This document shows, piece by piece, positions 1 to 9,757 of a DNA stretch of 64,000 bases. The notes beneath the pieces were generated by a model. That model was not told the DNA's origin and did not search any database. It saw nothing but the letters and a program-made list of their open reading frames with translations. Position numbers and translations under genes: made by a program. Within the stretch, counting starts at the first letter, position 1, and each line of letters opens with the position of its first letter. This DNA is from Scenedesmus sp. ARA3. Taxonomy: Eukaryota > Chlorophyta > Chlorophyceae > Sphaeropleales > Scenedesmaceae. The stretch spans positions 17,308-81,307 of the forward strand of contig RWJK01001664.1 in the NCBI GenBank assembly GCA_004335835.1, written 5' to 3'.

Positions 1-58
1 AAGATATGTTACTAACAGGTTTTTAATGTTCAATTTTATATTACTGTTATTTCTGCAG

Positions 59-844
59 GCTTGCTGGAGGAGGCATTCATCCACAACAGCCAGGAGGGGC
101 TCACTGAGGCGTGGCTGGCTGAGGAGTTTGGCTGGGACAAGCCCGCGCCCCCACCACCCGGAAGGGGCCAGCAGCGCGAGACAGTGGCGTGGTTCATGGA
201 CCGGCAGGTGCGGCGAACACAGAATAATCGGCTGCTTCTGTATACTTTGTACCATATATACTTAGTGGAGGCCTCGCAGCTTGTGTGGGTGTGCATTTGG
301 CGGTTACACAGTGGCCTGGTCCATGGACCGGCAGGTGCGGCTCCCTGTTGCTGGGCAAAAAAGATTTTGAGGTTGCTTTCCGTACCTGCAGGAGGCGTCA
401 TAGCTTGTGTGGGTGGGTGGGTGTGCATCTGTGTTTTACACATGTGTGCGCACAGCTACCGACAGTATGAACTTCTTATTGTCTGACAATGATGTTCTTG
501 CGCTGCACTGCTCTGGCACCGTATTGCAACCGCAGAGTGAGCTGCAGCGCAAGCTGGCAGCGCGGCAAGCCAAGCTGGTGGGCGATGTGCGCAAGACAAT
601 CCGCGGCGTGGCCCGCAAGCTTGGAAGCTCCCCGAGCCCAAGCAGCAGCAGGCCAGGCACTCCCAAGATCAAAGGCGCTGCTGCTGCTGCCAACGCCGCA
701 AACGGCAACGGCAGGGCGTCACCCGCTGACTCTGCTGCTGCTGCTGAGGGGAATGGGAATGGGCGGGTGAGGCCTGCTGCTGCTGCTGCTGGCGGTGCTG
801 TTGATAGGGTCAAGGAGCTGATGAATGTGCTGCGCTCCAAGTGA
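59..844 (+). CDS. 3' end of an unrecognised gene (two exons seen)
   Basis: I do not recognise this protein. The window opens inside an intron; an acceptor AG at 57–58 starts an exon 59–207 that ends GACCGGCAG followed by a GT donor at 208. The last exon runs 536–844, starting after CAACCGCAG, in the same phase, and stops with TGA. The first exon reads LTEAWLAEEFGWDKP and ends WFMDRQ. The last exon is basic and helical (ELQRKLAARQAKLVGDVRK), then low-complexity Ala/Gly/Asn/Pro, and ends KELMNVLRSK. The lysine/arginine-rich stretch may be an amphipathic helix. Exon phase across the 328-base intron is consistent. A second copy of the exon end and its donor sits in the intron near 308–333. The upstream part of the gene lies outside the window. 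Confidence 0.6.
308..335 (+). repeat. Donor-side copy of exon 59–207
   Basis: The text around ATGGACCGGCAG|GTGCGG (194–212) recurs at about 311–338 within the following intron, with CAGTGGCCTGGTCC in place of CAGTGGCGTGGTTC. It contains the last codons of the exon plus the GT donor. It lies downstream of the intact exon, the polarity seen throughout the window. Confidence 0.75.
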
Positions 845-3800
845 ATCTGATTGTGAAGTTTTTCAACTTTAAATAATAGTTTGGAAGTAAGGAGTAGTAT
901 TGGTGTGAAGTTCTGCGTGTGCGAGGGGCATGGGGCGTGAAGTTTGGTGTGAAGCAGGGAAGTTCACGGTGCGAGAAGTGTGAGGTGTGTCGCGTGGCGA
1001 GTTACGTGATGCAGGCAAGGTGTGAGAAGTGTGAGGGGAGGGCGCGGCGGGGTTACACCTGCGCGGGGTTACACCTGCGCTTACGGTGGGAGGGATGTAT
1101 GCTACTCTAGCTGTCTTTTGCCTGTTGCACCATCAGCTGCTGGTGTTGCGAGGGCTATGGGAAGCTCCTGGTTTCTACCACAGCCTGCAGCACACCTGCC
1201 ATTCTCTATCGCTGCTCTAGGCGTCCTTTTAAGTGCCGTAGCTGCAGTGAATGTCGTTTGCTGTTGACTAGAATGTTTGAAGCGTCAATATGGTGCAGCG
1301 CGCAGCAAGAGGGTGGTAGTCGCTGCGTCCAGAGGTGCGGCGTCGCCACAGCTGCTGCTGCTGCTAAGTTGCCCGTGCGTGGGGCACGCCGCGCGCGCCC
1401 GCGTTCGCGCAGTTTTGTGCTCGGTGTTTCGTTGTGTGGCATTGTGTGTGGTGGTGGTGGTGGTGGTGGTGTGGTGTCTGCGTCAGGGCATGGCTGTGGA
1501 GCGTGTGCTGCGCGCAGGCAGCTGCAACGGATTCAGGTGTGGGTTTTGGGCATGGGTTTGGGGAATCGGCTGTGGCCGCAGTAGCCGAGGCAACAGCAGC
1601 GCACCGCGTGTTGTTATGCTGTGTCAGCTGTGCTGGCTGAAGCATGCGCTGTGCTTGCTCAAGCATCAGCTGGTGTTGCTGAAATGCCAGCTGCTTTTGC
1701 GGCCAGGTCACTGGTCACAAGGACAGTGTACATGCGTCAGTGCTTGGGTCTAGTACTATCATGCTGCGTGCAGTTCAAACCTTCCAGCTCGTTTGCTGTA
1801 AAAAAACCACAGCAGAAGAGCAACAGAGAGCGAGCGGCGAGTTGTCCGTGGTGTGCCTAGTTGCAGGAGTGTGTCAAGGCACATATACGCTGTGTGGCAT
1901 AGTCAGAGACACACATGCTGTCTGTGCCAATCGTTGAACTGTTTGGAACAGCTTTGACTGAGAGGCAGTAAGAGCTGGCATGCATAGCTGTTGTGCTTGG
2001 GTCTGCGCTGCGTTAGGTCATGTTGCAGTTCTTTTGCGGCCAGAAGGTAATGGCGTGACAACCTGCACAGCACAGCAGGCGTGCGCGCTGGTTTACTGGC
2101 AGTGCAGTGGGTGTTGGTGTTGTTGGGTGGCGCTGCTGGTGTCTGGCCCTTGTAAGCGCTGCTGTTGCACCTATTTCAATGCTGCGTGAGTGCTGCCTGT
2201 ATCTGCTGTGTTTGCTGCAGCGCTGCGCTGCTTTCCGTGCAGGGAGCGACAGGCGGTGCTGCTGATAGGACATCAGCGCACCAGCCAATTTTGGCTTGCA
2301 GTGGCGTTGGAGTGTGTGCGATGTTGACTGTTGTCAGCACCCAGCAATTATAGCCTGCTTGCAGCAGTGGCATGCTAGTGATGAAAGCAGAGTAGTGAGG
2401 TGTTTGGAGCAGAGTTGCAGGAGGCACTGAGGACACGGTCTGAGCAAGTAGTACACATTTCATATGAGTGGAAGGGGTGCGGCGTGGCCTGTGTTGCGGC
2501 AAGCGTTCCGATGTCCTTTGTGCGTCTTCAGGTTTCTTTCTTTGCCCTGATCAGGGTTTATCGTGATACCAGGCAGCGTTCAGTCATCCTGCGGGTGTAT
2601 ATTGGCGCTTTGCGCTCCTTGGTTGCGGCTCATCATCATGTTACCCATCAAGCCATAGCATCAACGCCATCGGCCCCGCGCTCCTTGGTTGCGGCTGTTT
2701 GGTTGCCCTGTTGGTTTTGGAATGGTGTTCATTTTGGCTGACATCCGTATGACTGCGCATCCTGCGGAGCAAAAACAGTCCCGTGTATGTGTGGTTTGCC
2801 AGCTTGATCCATAAGTATGGTGTGACTGTACGCAAGCACCATGTTTTGCGCGGTACTCTGTAACTTACAGTACTGAGTACATGTACGTCTTGTCTTGTCC
2901 TGTGCATACTCAGCATGCCGCAAGCTGGCATATCTGGCTAGCCATTTAGCGATGCTGCGATACTCAGCTCTTGTACAGGCGACGCAGACCTACGCGGCAG
3001 CAGTGGCAGGATTCACACATTACCCGCCCCCTTGAATGCTTGAGTTCAACACAAAGTGACCAACAAAACGTTGCCAATATAAGCCCTGCACAAGCACACA
3101 ACGGATGCAAGGGACTTCCACTGACTTCTGTGCTGCCGATATAAAGCCCGCATGCTACCCGCTTCCGCTGCGCTGTTGGTGTGCGTCCAAGGTTTTTGAT
3201 ATCAGTGCCTCTGCTCGGACTGCAAACAGGCTGCTGATGCCCAAAACACACCGCTAGCTTGCTTGCTGTCTAACCACAAGTAGATACATGCACTGCTTGG
3301 CTTGCTGAATGCGGCTGCTGCTGTGCATGGCGGCAAAAGCCGAAACCACTGTGCACAAAACAAAGAAAGAAAGAGAATACCTGGACACGGCACGACGTGC
3401 CCGCGCCTGTGCCTGCACAAACCACCCGCGCCCAACACAGCACGCATGTGCCTGCCTGCCTGGCGACGCTGACGCAGCAACGCTATACACCAAACTTGAA
3501 CCGCACACCAAGCTGAAGCGTCTTGCCCCTCGCACGACAGAAGAGAGAGAGGGAGCATGCAACAAGGACAGCCCGGCACATGAAAGAACCACGCAAAACC
3601 TGGCCGCCTGCAGCCGGACTGTGCTACGGCGTTGCAAGCAACTGCACCTCTGCACCACCCCACTCTGCCTCAGCCGCAAAGTGAACTTCAGCAGAGAAAC
3701 GATGCTTCCAAGATAGCTGAAACCAGCTTGACCCGCACAAAAAGGAACACAGCCAATGCCACGGCGACGCCCTGAAGCAATGCTGCTGCAGCTGCCATCA

Positions 3801-4296
3801 AAACCAGTGCCACCTGCAGAGGCGCCGATCAGAGGCAAAAAGCGCAGCCTCCAGCTGTCAGCCAAAAAAAAGCCTTGTTCTTTGCTGCGAGCCAGCTGCA
3901 CAGCTAGCTCGTCCGCAGTACGCACACCACCACATCCCCACGGCGACACAACACAACACAGCACGCGCAGCTGCAGCAGAAGCACCAGCGGACTTCCGCC
4001 GCTGCACTCCGCACACTGTGCTGCCTTGCTCTGGCCATCCCTCAGCTGTGCAACCAGAGCCCAACTGGACGACCAACCAGCCACAAATTGGGATCGGAGG
4101 TTGCGCGACCCCAACTGCTGCACACTTGACATTGTGATCCATCTGACAGCCTAGCCTATCCATCTTGGAAGCCTACGCCACACGAATGCCAAGATGTTGC
4201 ACTGCCAAAACCGTCAGCGCCAGCCGTCCGCCGCCACCACCACCACCACCACCACCACCGCCGCTGCCTTCATCAACAGCCAACACATCACAATAC

Positions 4297-4337
<41 letters not shown>

Positions 4338-4371
4338 AGACTTCAGCACAACAACTCCAGCATACAACCCC
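845..4371. other. Intergenic space between convergent genes, no gene supported
   Basis: The stretch separates the stop of the first gene from the stop of the G3BP-like gene. It is T/G-rich up to about 2.9 kb and A/C-rich on the + strand afterwards, consistent with 3' UTRs of the two flanking genes. Open frames here, including a 292-codon one on the − strand at 3254–4132, have no domain, no codon pattern and no splice logic. Visible repeats are a 17-base direct repeat GGGGTTACACCTGCGC at about 1051–1078, a (GGT)n run near 1448–1474, and an 18-base repeat CGCTCCTTGGTTGCGGCT near 2616 and 2680. Confidence 0.6.
4241..4336. repeat. CCA and CTG trinucleotide runs
   Basis: A (CCA)n run at about 4233–4260 and a (CTG)n run at about 4300–4336 lie just beyond the stop of the G3BP-like gene. 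They are probably in its 3' UTR. Confidence 0.7.
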
Positions 4372-7300
4372 TCATGCCCGGCCATCAGACTCGCCCCTGC
4401 CCCCTGACCTACCACCACCCCTGGGGCCACCCCTGCCTCCCCTGCCACCCTCTCCAAGCCTAGATGGTCCCCCTCCCATGCCTCCAGATGGGCCGCTGCT
4501 GCTGCCACCGCCGCCGCTGCCGCTCCTGCTGCCGTCCATGCCTCTACCCTCACCGCGGCCCTCGCCACGCGGCTTGCCCCTGCCGCCTTCTGCGTAGCCA
4601 CCTGTTTTCGCAGACAGCAGCACAACAAGAAGCAAAGCTTCGGACAAACAGTTTTGAGTTGACACATGTATCGGCCGAGCGGCCCTCGCCACACGGCTTG
4701 CCCCTGGCACCCTTCGCAGGCAACCGCCTGCACAAAAGATTACGCAAATGGATCACATCAGCATCAGCATCAGCATCCGAAGTGCCAGCCCCTGCCTCCC
4801 TCAGCGTAGCCACCTGCACAACAAATGGGCCAAATGAATGACATCAGCAATAGAATTAGCATCCGAAGTGCCAGCCCCTGCCTCCCTCAGTGTAGCCGCC
4901 TGCATAACAGACGAGGCAAAACGAAACATCATCAGCAATAGAATCAGCGTCCGCAGTGGCAGCCCCTGCCTTCCTCAGCGTAGCCGCCTGCTGCCGCATT
5001 CACAGCACAGCAGCACAATCGCACGTGTCAGCAAAGCTTCAGACATACAGTTAGGGTTTGATCAAGTAGCAGCCGTGCAGCATGCCAGGGCGGCAGCACC
5101 AACCACAGAGCAGCAAGCCAAGCTGACGCCACGGGCCCTTGCAACAACCCATCCAGCCGCCGCCAAAGGTCCGCCGCTTCTCACTGCCTCGCCTACTCCA
5201 TATGCAGAAAACTAGGAACTCCCTGCCGCCCCTGCCGCTGCCAGGCGTGATCATAAACGCGACACCACTCAAACAATAAGACATATCTCACCTGGCCTGC
5301 CGCCGAATGCGCCGGTGGATCCCGAGCGCCGGAACTCCCCACCCCCTGCCGCACGCCGCCCCTGCCGCCGCCAAACGAGGTCACTATATGCAAACACTAA
5401 AGGGAAAAAAGTACAACCCACATGGCCTGCCGCCGAACGTGCCCGTGGACCCCGAGCGCCGGGGTCTCTCGGCCGCCCCTGCCGCAACTAAACATTGTCA
5501 CAAATGCAACACAACCAAAACAGACAAACTATAGCCCACCTGGCCTGCCGCCGAATGCGCCGGTGGACCCCGAGCGCCGGAACACCCCGCCGCCCCTGCC
5601 GCCACCACACGTGATTCAGCACCAGAAACAAAACAGTTTCAATAGCACGCACCTGGCCTGCCGCCGAATGCCCCCGTGGACCCTGAGCGCCGGTACTCTC
5701 AACCCCTCCGTCACCAAATGTGAATCAGCACCAAAAACCAAACAGGTACTACACCCCTGGCCTGCCGCCAGATGCGCCGGTGGACCCCAAGCGCTGTAAC
5801 TCCCCGCCCCCCTGCCACACGCCGCCCCTGCCGCCGCCAAACAAGGTCACTAAATGCGGACACAACAACGAAATACAAGAAAGTAATACCCACCTGGCCT
5901 GCCGCCGAACGCGCCGGTGGACCCCGAGCGCCGGGACTCCCCGCCGCCCCTGCCGCCGCCACACGTGATTCAGCACCAGAAACAAAACAGTTTCAAAAGC
6001 ACGCACCTGGCCTGCCGCCGAATGCGCCGGTGGACCCAGAGCGCCGGAACTCTCCGCCGCCCCTGCCGCCGCCGCGGCCGTCGCCGCGGCCGCCCATGCC
6101 AGCCGCCAGGCGCTGCACCTTGGGGATCTTTGGCAGCACAGATGCGGGCGTACCACCTAGGATCAAGCTGCGCTTCTGGTAGTCCGCTAAAGCCTGCGTG
6201 GAAGCAGCAATGCAGCACGGCAGCAAGGTTGAATTTGGGGCAGCATGGAAGCACCTTGGGGATCTTGGGCAGCACAGATGCGGGCGTACCGCCCAAGATC
6301 AGGCTGCGCTTCTGGTAGTCCGCCAGGGCCTGCACGACAACAAGGAAGAAGTGCAGCAGCGAGGTTTAGAGCAGGTTTAGAGCAGGTATCATAATTGCTG
6401 AGGCAGCACGCCCCACAGGATCACACTGCACTTCCAGTAGTCAGCGAGCGCCTGCAGTCAAGCACAAAAGAGTAACACGGCCGCCCATGCCAGCCGCCAG
6501 GCGCTGCACCTTGCGGATACACTGCCGCCCATGCCAGCAGGTGTTGCTGCTGGCACCTTGGGCAGCATCGCGGCAGGCACGCCACCAAGAATGAGGCTGT
6601 GCAAGGCGCCATGCACGCCGTGAGCAGCAGCCATGCACGCCGTGAGCAGCAGCCTCCAACCATAAGTTCAAGCGAGCCGTGTTGCATGTTATGTGTACTT
6701 GTTACTTGCCAAATATAACATGTCATATGCCCGGCCTCACCTTCTGAGCAGCAACCTCTGACTCAAAGTCAACATATGCCGTGTTGGTGTCATGTGTGCG
6801 GCTGGGGATCACCAGGATGTGTGCAATGGGCCCATACACCCCAAACACTGACTGCAGCTCGTCACGTGTTGTGCTGTTGGGAATGCCACGCAGGTAAATG
6901 CCCGCAGCTTCACTGCCTGCTGACTCCCCAGAATCCTGCTGCCGCTGCTGCTGGGGCTGCTGCTGCTGCTGCTCGCGCGCGCCAGCGGCAGCGGCAGCAG
7001 CAGCAGCGGCGGCGACTGCAGCTGTGACTGATGCCTTCTCGCTAGCAGCAGCTGCTGCTGCAGAAGAAGGCTCCGGCCAGCCAGCAGCAGCAGGCTCATC
7101 AGCAGCAGGTGCTGCTGCTGCTGCTGTTTCTGCTGCAGCCGGGGCTGCTCCTGCTGCTGCTGCTGGCGCAGGACTGCTGCTGGTGGTGCTGCTAGCTGCA
7201 GCCGGCGCAGCGGCAGCAGCGCCTGCTGCTGCTGGTGCTGTGCGTGCTGTGCTGCTGCTTGCTGCTCCTAGGCGGCCTAACTTGACACGCTCGGCATATG

Positions 7301-8635
7301 ACAGCGGCTGAGGCGGTGATGTGTTTGCTGGCTCTGCTGCTGCTGCTGGTTGCGGCTGCTGTTGCTGCGGCTGCTGTTGCTGCTTTGGTTGCTGCTGCAC
7401 AGGCTGCTGCTGCTGCGGTGGCTGCTGGGGTTCTGCTGCTGGGGGAGTTCCCGGCCCTTGATCGCCTGGTGCTGTCGCTGCTGCTGCTGGTGCTGCTGCT
7501 GCTGCTGCTGCTGGCTGCTCAGCAGGGGGTGCTAATGCTGCTGGAGCTGCTGCTGGCTGTGCTACTGCTGGTGCTGCTGCTGCAACCTCTACTGCTGGCT
7601 GGTATGCAGCAGGCTGCACAGTCGGCTGCTGCTGCACAGGTGCTGCTACTGCTGCTGCAGGATACAGCGCGCCTGCTGCAGCTGCAGCTGCTGCTGCTGC
7701 TGACTGTGGTTGCACCAGCGGCTGCTGCTGCTGCTGCTGCTGCTGCACAGGCGCTGCTGGCACAGCTGCTGCCAGAGCTGCTGCGTCTTCTGCTGCTAGG
7801 AAGCCGTTTTCACCTGCTGCTTTGGCTGGTGCTGCTGCTGCTGCTGCTGCTGCTCCTGCTTCTATGGTTTGGTGCAGGCACAGAATGTCGTTGAGCACGA
7901 AGAATCCCTTATCCTGAGGGGCTAGGAAGAAGATCTGCGTGTAGCGGCGCTCAGCAGCCTGCAGGAGATGTCAACAACAGCAGCATCACACATTAGCGCC
8001 ATCGGTTACACCAGCTGCTATTCAGCAACAGCATCCCCCCAGTGCCACGGGCAGCTAGCCAGCAGAGATAAATTATGATCGAACATGCCAGCTGTGATGC
8101 TTGTGCAAGCAAAGCCAGCAAGACATGCATGGCAAGCCGCAACAACAGCGCACCCGTCCCGCCTGCTGCTGCTGTTGGGCTAGAAACTGCTAGAGCTGCT
8201 GTGCAGCGTGGCTCACCTCGTTGGGCAGCACCAAGCGGCCGTCAACCTGAAGCAGCACGCCAGACTGCAGCGAATACTGCGCCTCTGAGTGCTCTATAGT
8301 GATCTTGGCGCCCTGCACTGTGCTGTTCACCTTCTCCTGAATGTCCTGCAGGACGCATCGCAGCGGGCTTAGGGCGTCAGCTTGCTAGTCGGGTAAAGTA
8401 TTTCAGACGTTCGAGAGCGATCACACACCTGTGTGGTGGACACAGTCGTTCTAGTCTCTACCCCGCCGTGGTTGCGGAGGACAAGCGTGAACTGGCTCTC
8501 CTCCTTGTAGAAGCGGTTCAGATACTTAGGATGCTTGGCAAGGACTTCATAATAGCGTTTCACAAACTCATTTGCGACCCATGCTGCGTCTGGTTTCGGC
8601 CCAGGCCCAGTGCTGCTGCCGCCGACGTTTGCCAT
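4372..8635 (-). CDS. G3BP-like RNA-binding protein: NTF2 domain, RRM, C-terminal RGG box
   Basis: Five exons give an in-frame chain of 656 residues: 8635–8429, 8345–8217, 7958–6741, 6193–6007 and 4601–4372. Residues 1–130 are an NTF2-like fold: AWVANEFVKRYYEVLAKHP, then FFLAPQDKGFFVLNDI, the plant G3BP signature. A long Ala/Gln/Pro low-complexity linker follows to about residue 460. An RRM comes next, with GIYLRGIPNSTT (RNP2 side) and NTAYVDFES (RNP1 side), split by the intron at 6741. The tail is Gly/Arg-rich (GGRGDGRGGGRGGGEFRRSG) and ends in GESDGRA. Family knowledge: NTF2+RRM+RGG proteins bind mRNA in the cytoplasm and nucleate stress granules. The tail exons sit among many tandem exon copies, so several C-termini are possible. 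Domain assignment is firm; the exact splice form of the tail is inferred. Confidence 0.9.
4770..4987 (-). repeat. Three tandem copies of the G3BP last-exon start, each with its own stop
   Basis: Acceptor-side copies of the last exon begin at 4987, 4899 and 4813 (− strand), each after a CAG, and encode G-Y-(A/T)-E-(G/E)-G-R-G. After 13 codons each reaches a stop in frame (TGA, TAA, TGA). All have the same entry phase as the real last exon at 4601. A fourth, frame-damaged copy starts at 4727. If used, they would replace the 76-residue RGG tail by a short end. Confidence 0.75.
5292..5949 (-). repeat. Array of six copies of a 56-base RGG mini-exon
   Basis: Copies lie at about 5292–5345, 5422–5478, 5540–5595, 5653–5708, 5757–5811 and 5894–5949, spaced 100–140 bases. 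Each matches the 3' part of the functional exon 6007–6193. Read on the − strand most have an AG at the start and GGCCAG|GTG at the end. The best copies are 56 bases, not a multiple of three, so one inserted copy shifts the frame while three or six restore it. No copy contains a stop in the frame of the parent exon (G-G-E-x-R-R-S-G-S-T-G-A-F). Confidence 0.85.
6255..6600 (-). repeat. Upstream copies of the RRM-closing exon
   Basis: The exon start ALADYQKRSLILGG at 6193 is repeated at 6329–6255 as a clean 75-base exon (25 codons, phase 0 at both ends, ends CCCAAG|GTG). It recurs more decayed at about 6451–6405 (ALADYWKCSVI) and 6600–6533 (SLILGGVPAAMLPKVP). A copy of the following QRLAAGMGGR segment is at about 6480–6511. 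The 6255–6329 copy could be an alternative or extra exon without breaking the frame. Confidence 0.75.
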
Positions 8636-9757
8636 GGGTAGAGGGTCTCAGCAAGCAAAAAGCGATTGATGTAAGTCAGATCAAAAGACGTGCAGAGCCT
8701 GAGACAGCCAGTCTGCCTAGATCAGAGACACAGATGCTGCAACAGGACTCGTGCGCGCTGTGAAGGCGTGGAAGACCAATGCGGCTGTTGTGTCTTTAAC
8801 ACACGGTGCGAGAGCGTGATCAAACCTGAGTTCACGCGACCAAGCCAGCAGCAAGCGTGTTTAACAGTGGGGTACAGCACGAGCAGCTGCGTCTATGCGT
8901 GCCCTGAATATTTGCTGTGAAAAGACGTTATAATCAATAACAAACGGGATAAACGATGTGCACAGCTCCAAAATCATGGCGAGTACTGTAGTGCCTACTT
9001 TCCAGGGCGCTGACAGCCTGTAGTGCACGACCTTTTCACCAACCCAAAGGATGGAGGTGCTGAGCAGTGACACCATGCTGTATGATCAATCCTTCAGGAC
9101 GATCCCAACGATTTCATGACTGATTTGCTGCAAGCTGAGCAACCGCAGGTACAGCACCAGCAGATGACGCAGTCAACAGCCTTCAAGGCTTTGTCAGGCT
9201 GTTGCACCAGACTATGGCTGGCAGTAAAAACTGCCAGAACGCCCAGCGCAAACATAAAACCTCAACAACGGCAATTACACTGCGCACAGTGCATGGTGCA
9301 GCAGCGCACACGCATGCCTGTGCCAACCATGTCTTGCCCAGCCTGGGCCGCCCAAGCTGAGCGGCTGCCCAGCAGATCACAAATCCAAATAAAGTTTACT
9401 GCGCACAGTGCATGGTGCAGCAGATGCAAAATGCGTTCAATTTGCTGATTCTCGGGCCATGCTGTGCAACGCCAATTAGGTAACGCATCAGGTATGCCAG
9501 CATGGCGTTGCTGAGGACTGGTACAGCCACTCCCCGTCATGCCCGCCCTCAGCGCTCTGTACAGCTCTTGCGCCTCACTGCATGGCCGGTACCTCTTCGT
9601 CAGCATGCACCGCACTTCTCCCGCAGCTTCATGCAACTGTGTAATACCAGAAAACGACGAATGCTTTTTCCAATGCACAAGATGCGCCGGCGCACTCAAT
9701 GGCCTGTCTTGCACTTGGCACCAAGGCCCTCCACGCTGTTTCTCCTTTCCACAACTG
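8636..9757. other. G3BP promoter and ClpF downstream region, no gene seen
   Basis: The stretch lies between the start of the G3BP-like gene and the stop of the ClpF-like gene, both on the − strand, so it should hold the ClpF 3' UTR and the G3BP promoter. A 23-base near-repeat built on GCGCACAGTGCATGGTGCAGCAG occurs at about 9281–9304 and 9400–9423. I see no convincing coding segment or RNA gene. Confidence 0.5.

Noticed and set aside
1434..1640. Tryptophan-rich reading of the GGT run
   Set aside because: A simple-repeat artefact with no supporting exon structure.
3254..4132. A 292-codon open frame on the − strand
   Set aside because: It has no start context, domain or splice partner, biased composition mirrors the A/C-rich + strand, and it overlaps the likely 3' UTR of the G3BP-like gene.
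4165..4407. Alanine- and proline-rich open frames over CTG/CCA runs
   Set aside because: They arise from triplet runs read in any frame. The same holds for many poly-Ala, poly-Leu, poly-Ser and poly-Cys frames opposite real genes throughout the window.
5290..6010. Regular repeat–spacer array resembling a CRISPR locus
   Set aside because: The repeats are 56-base exon copies with splice sites in a eukaryotic gene, spacers are duplicated intron, and there are no cas genes.
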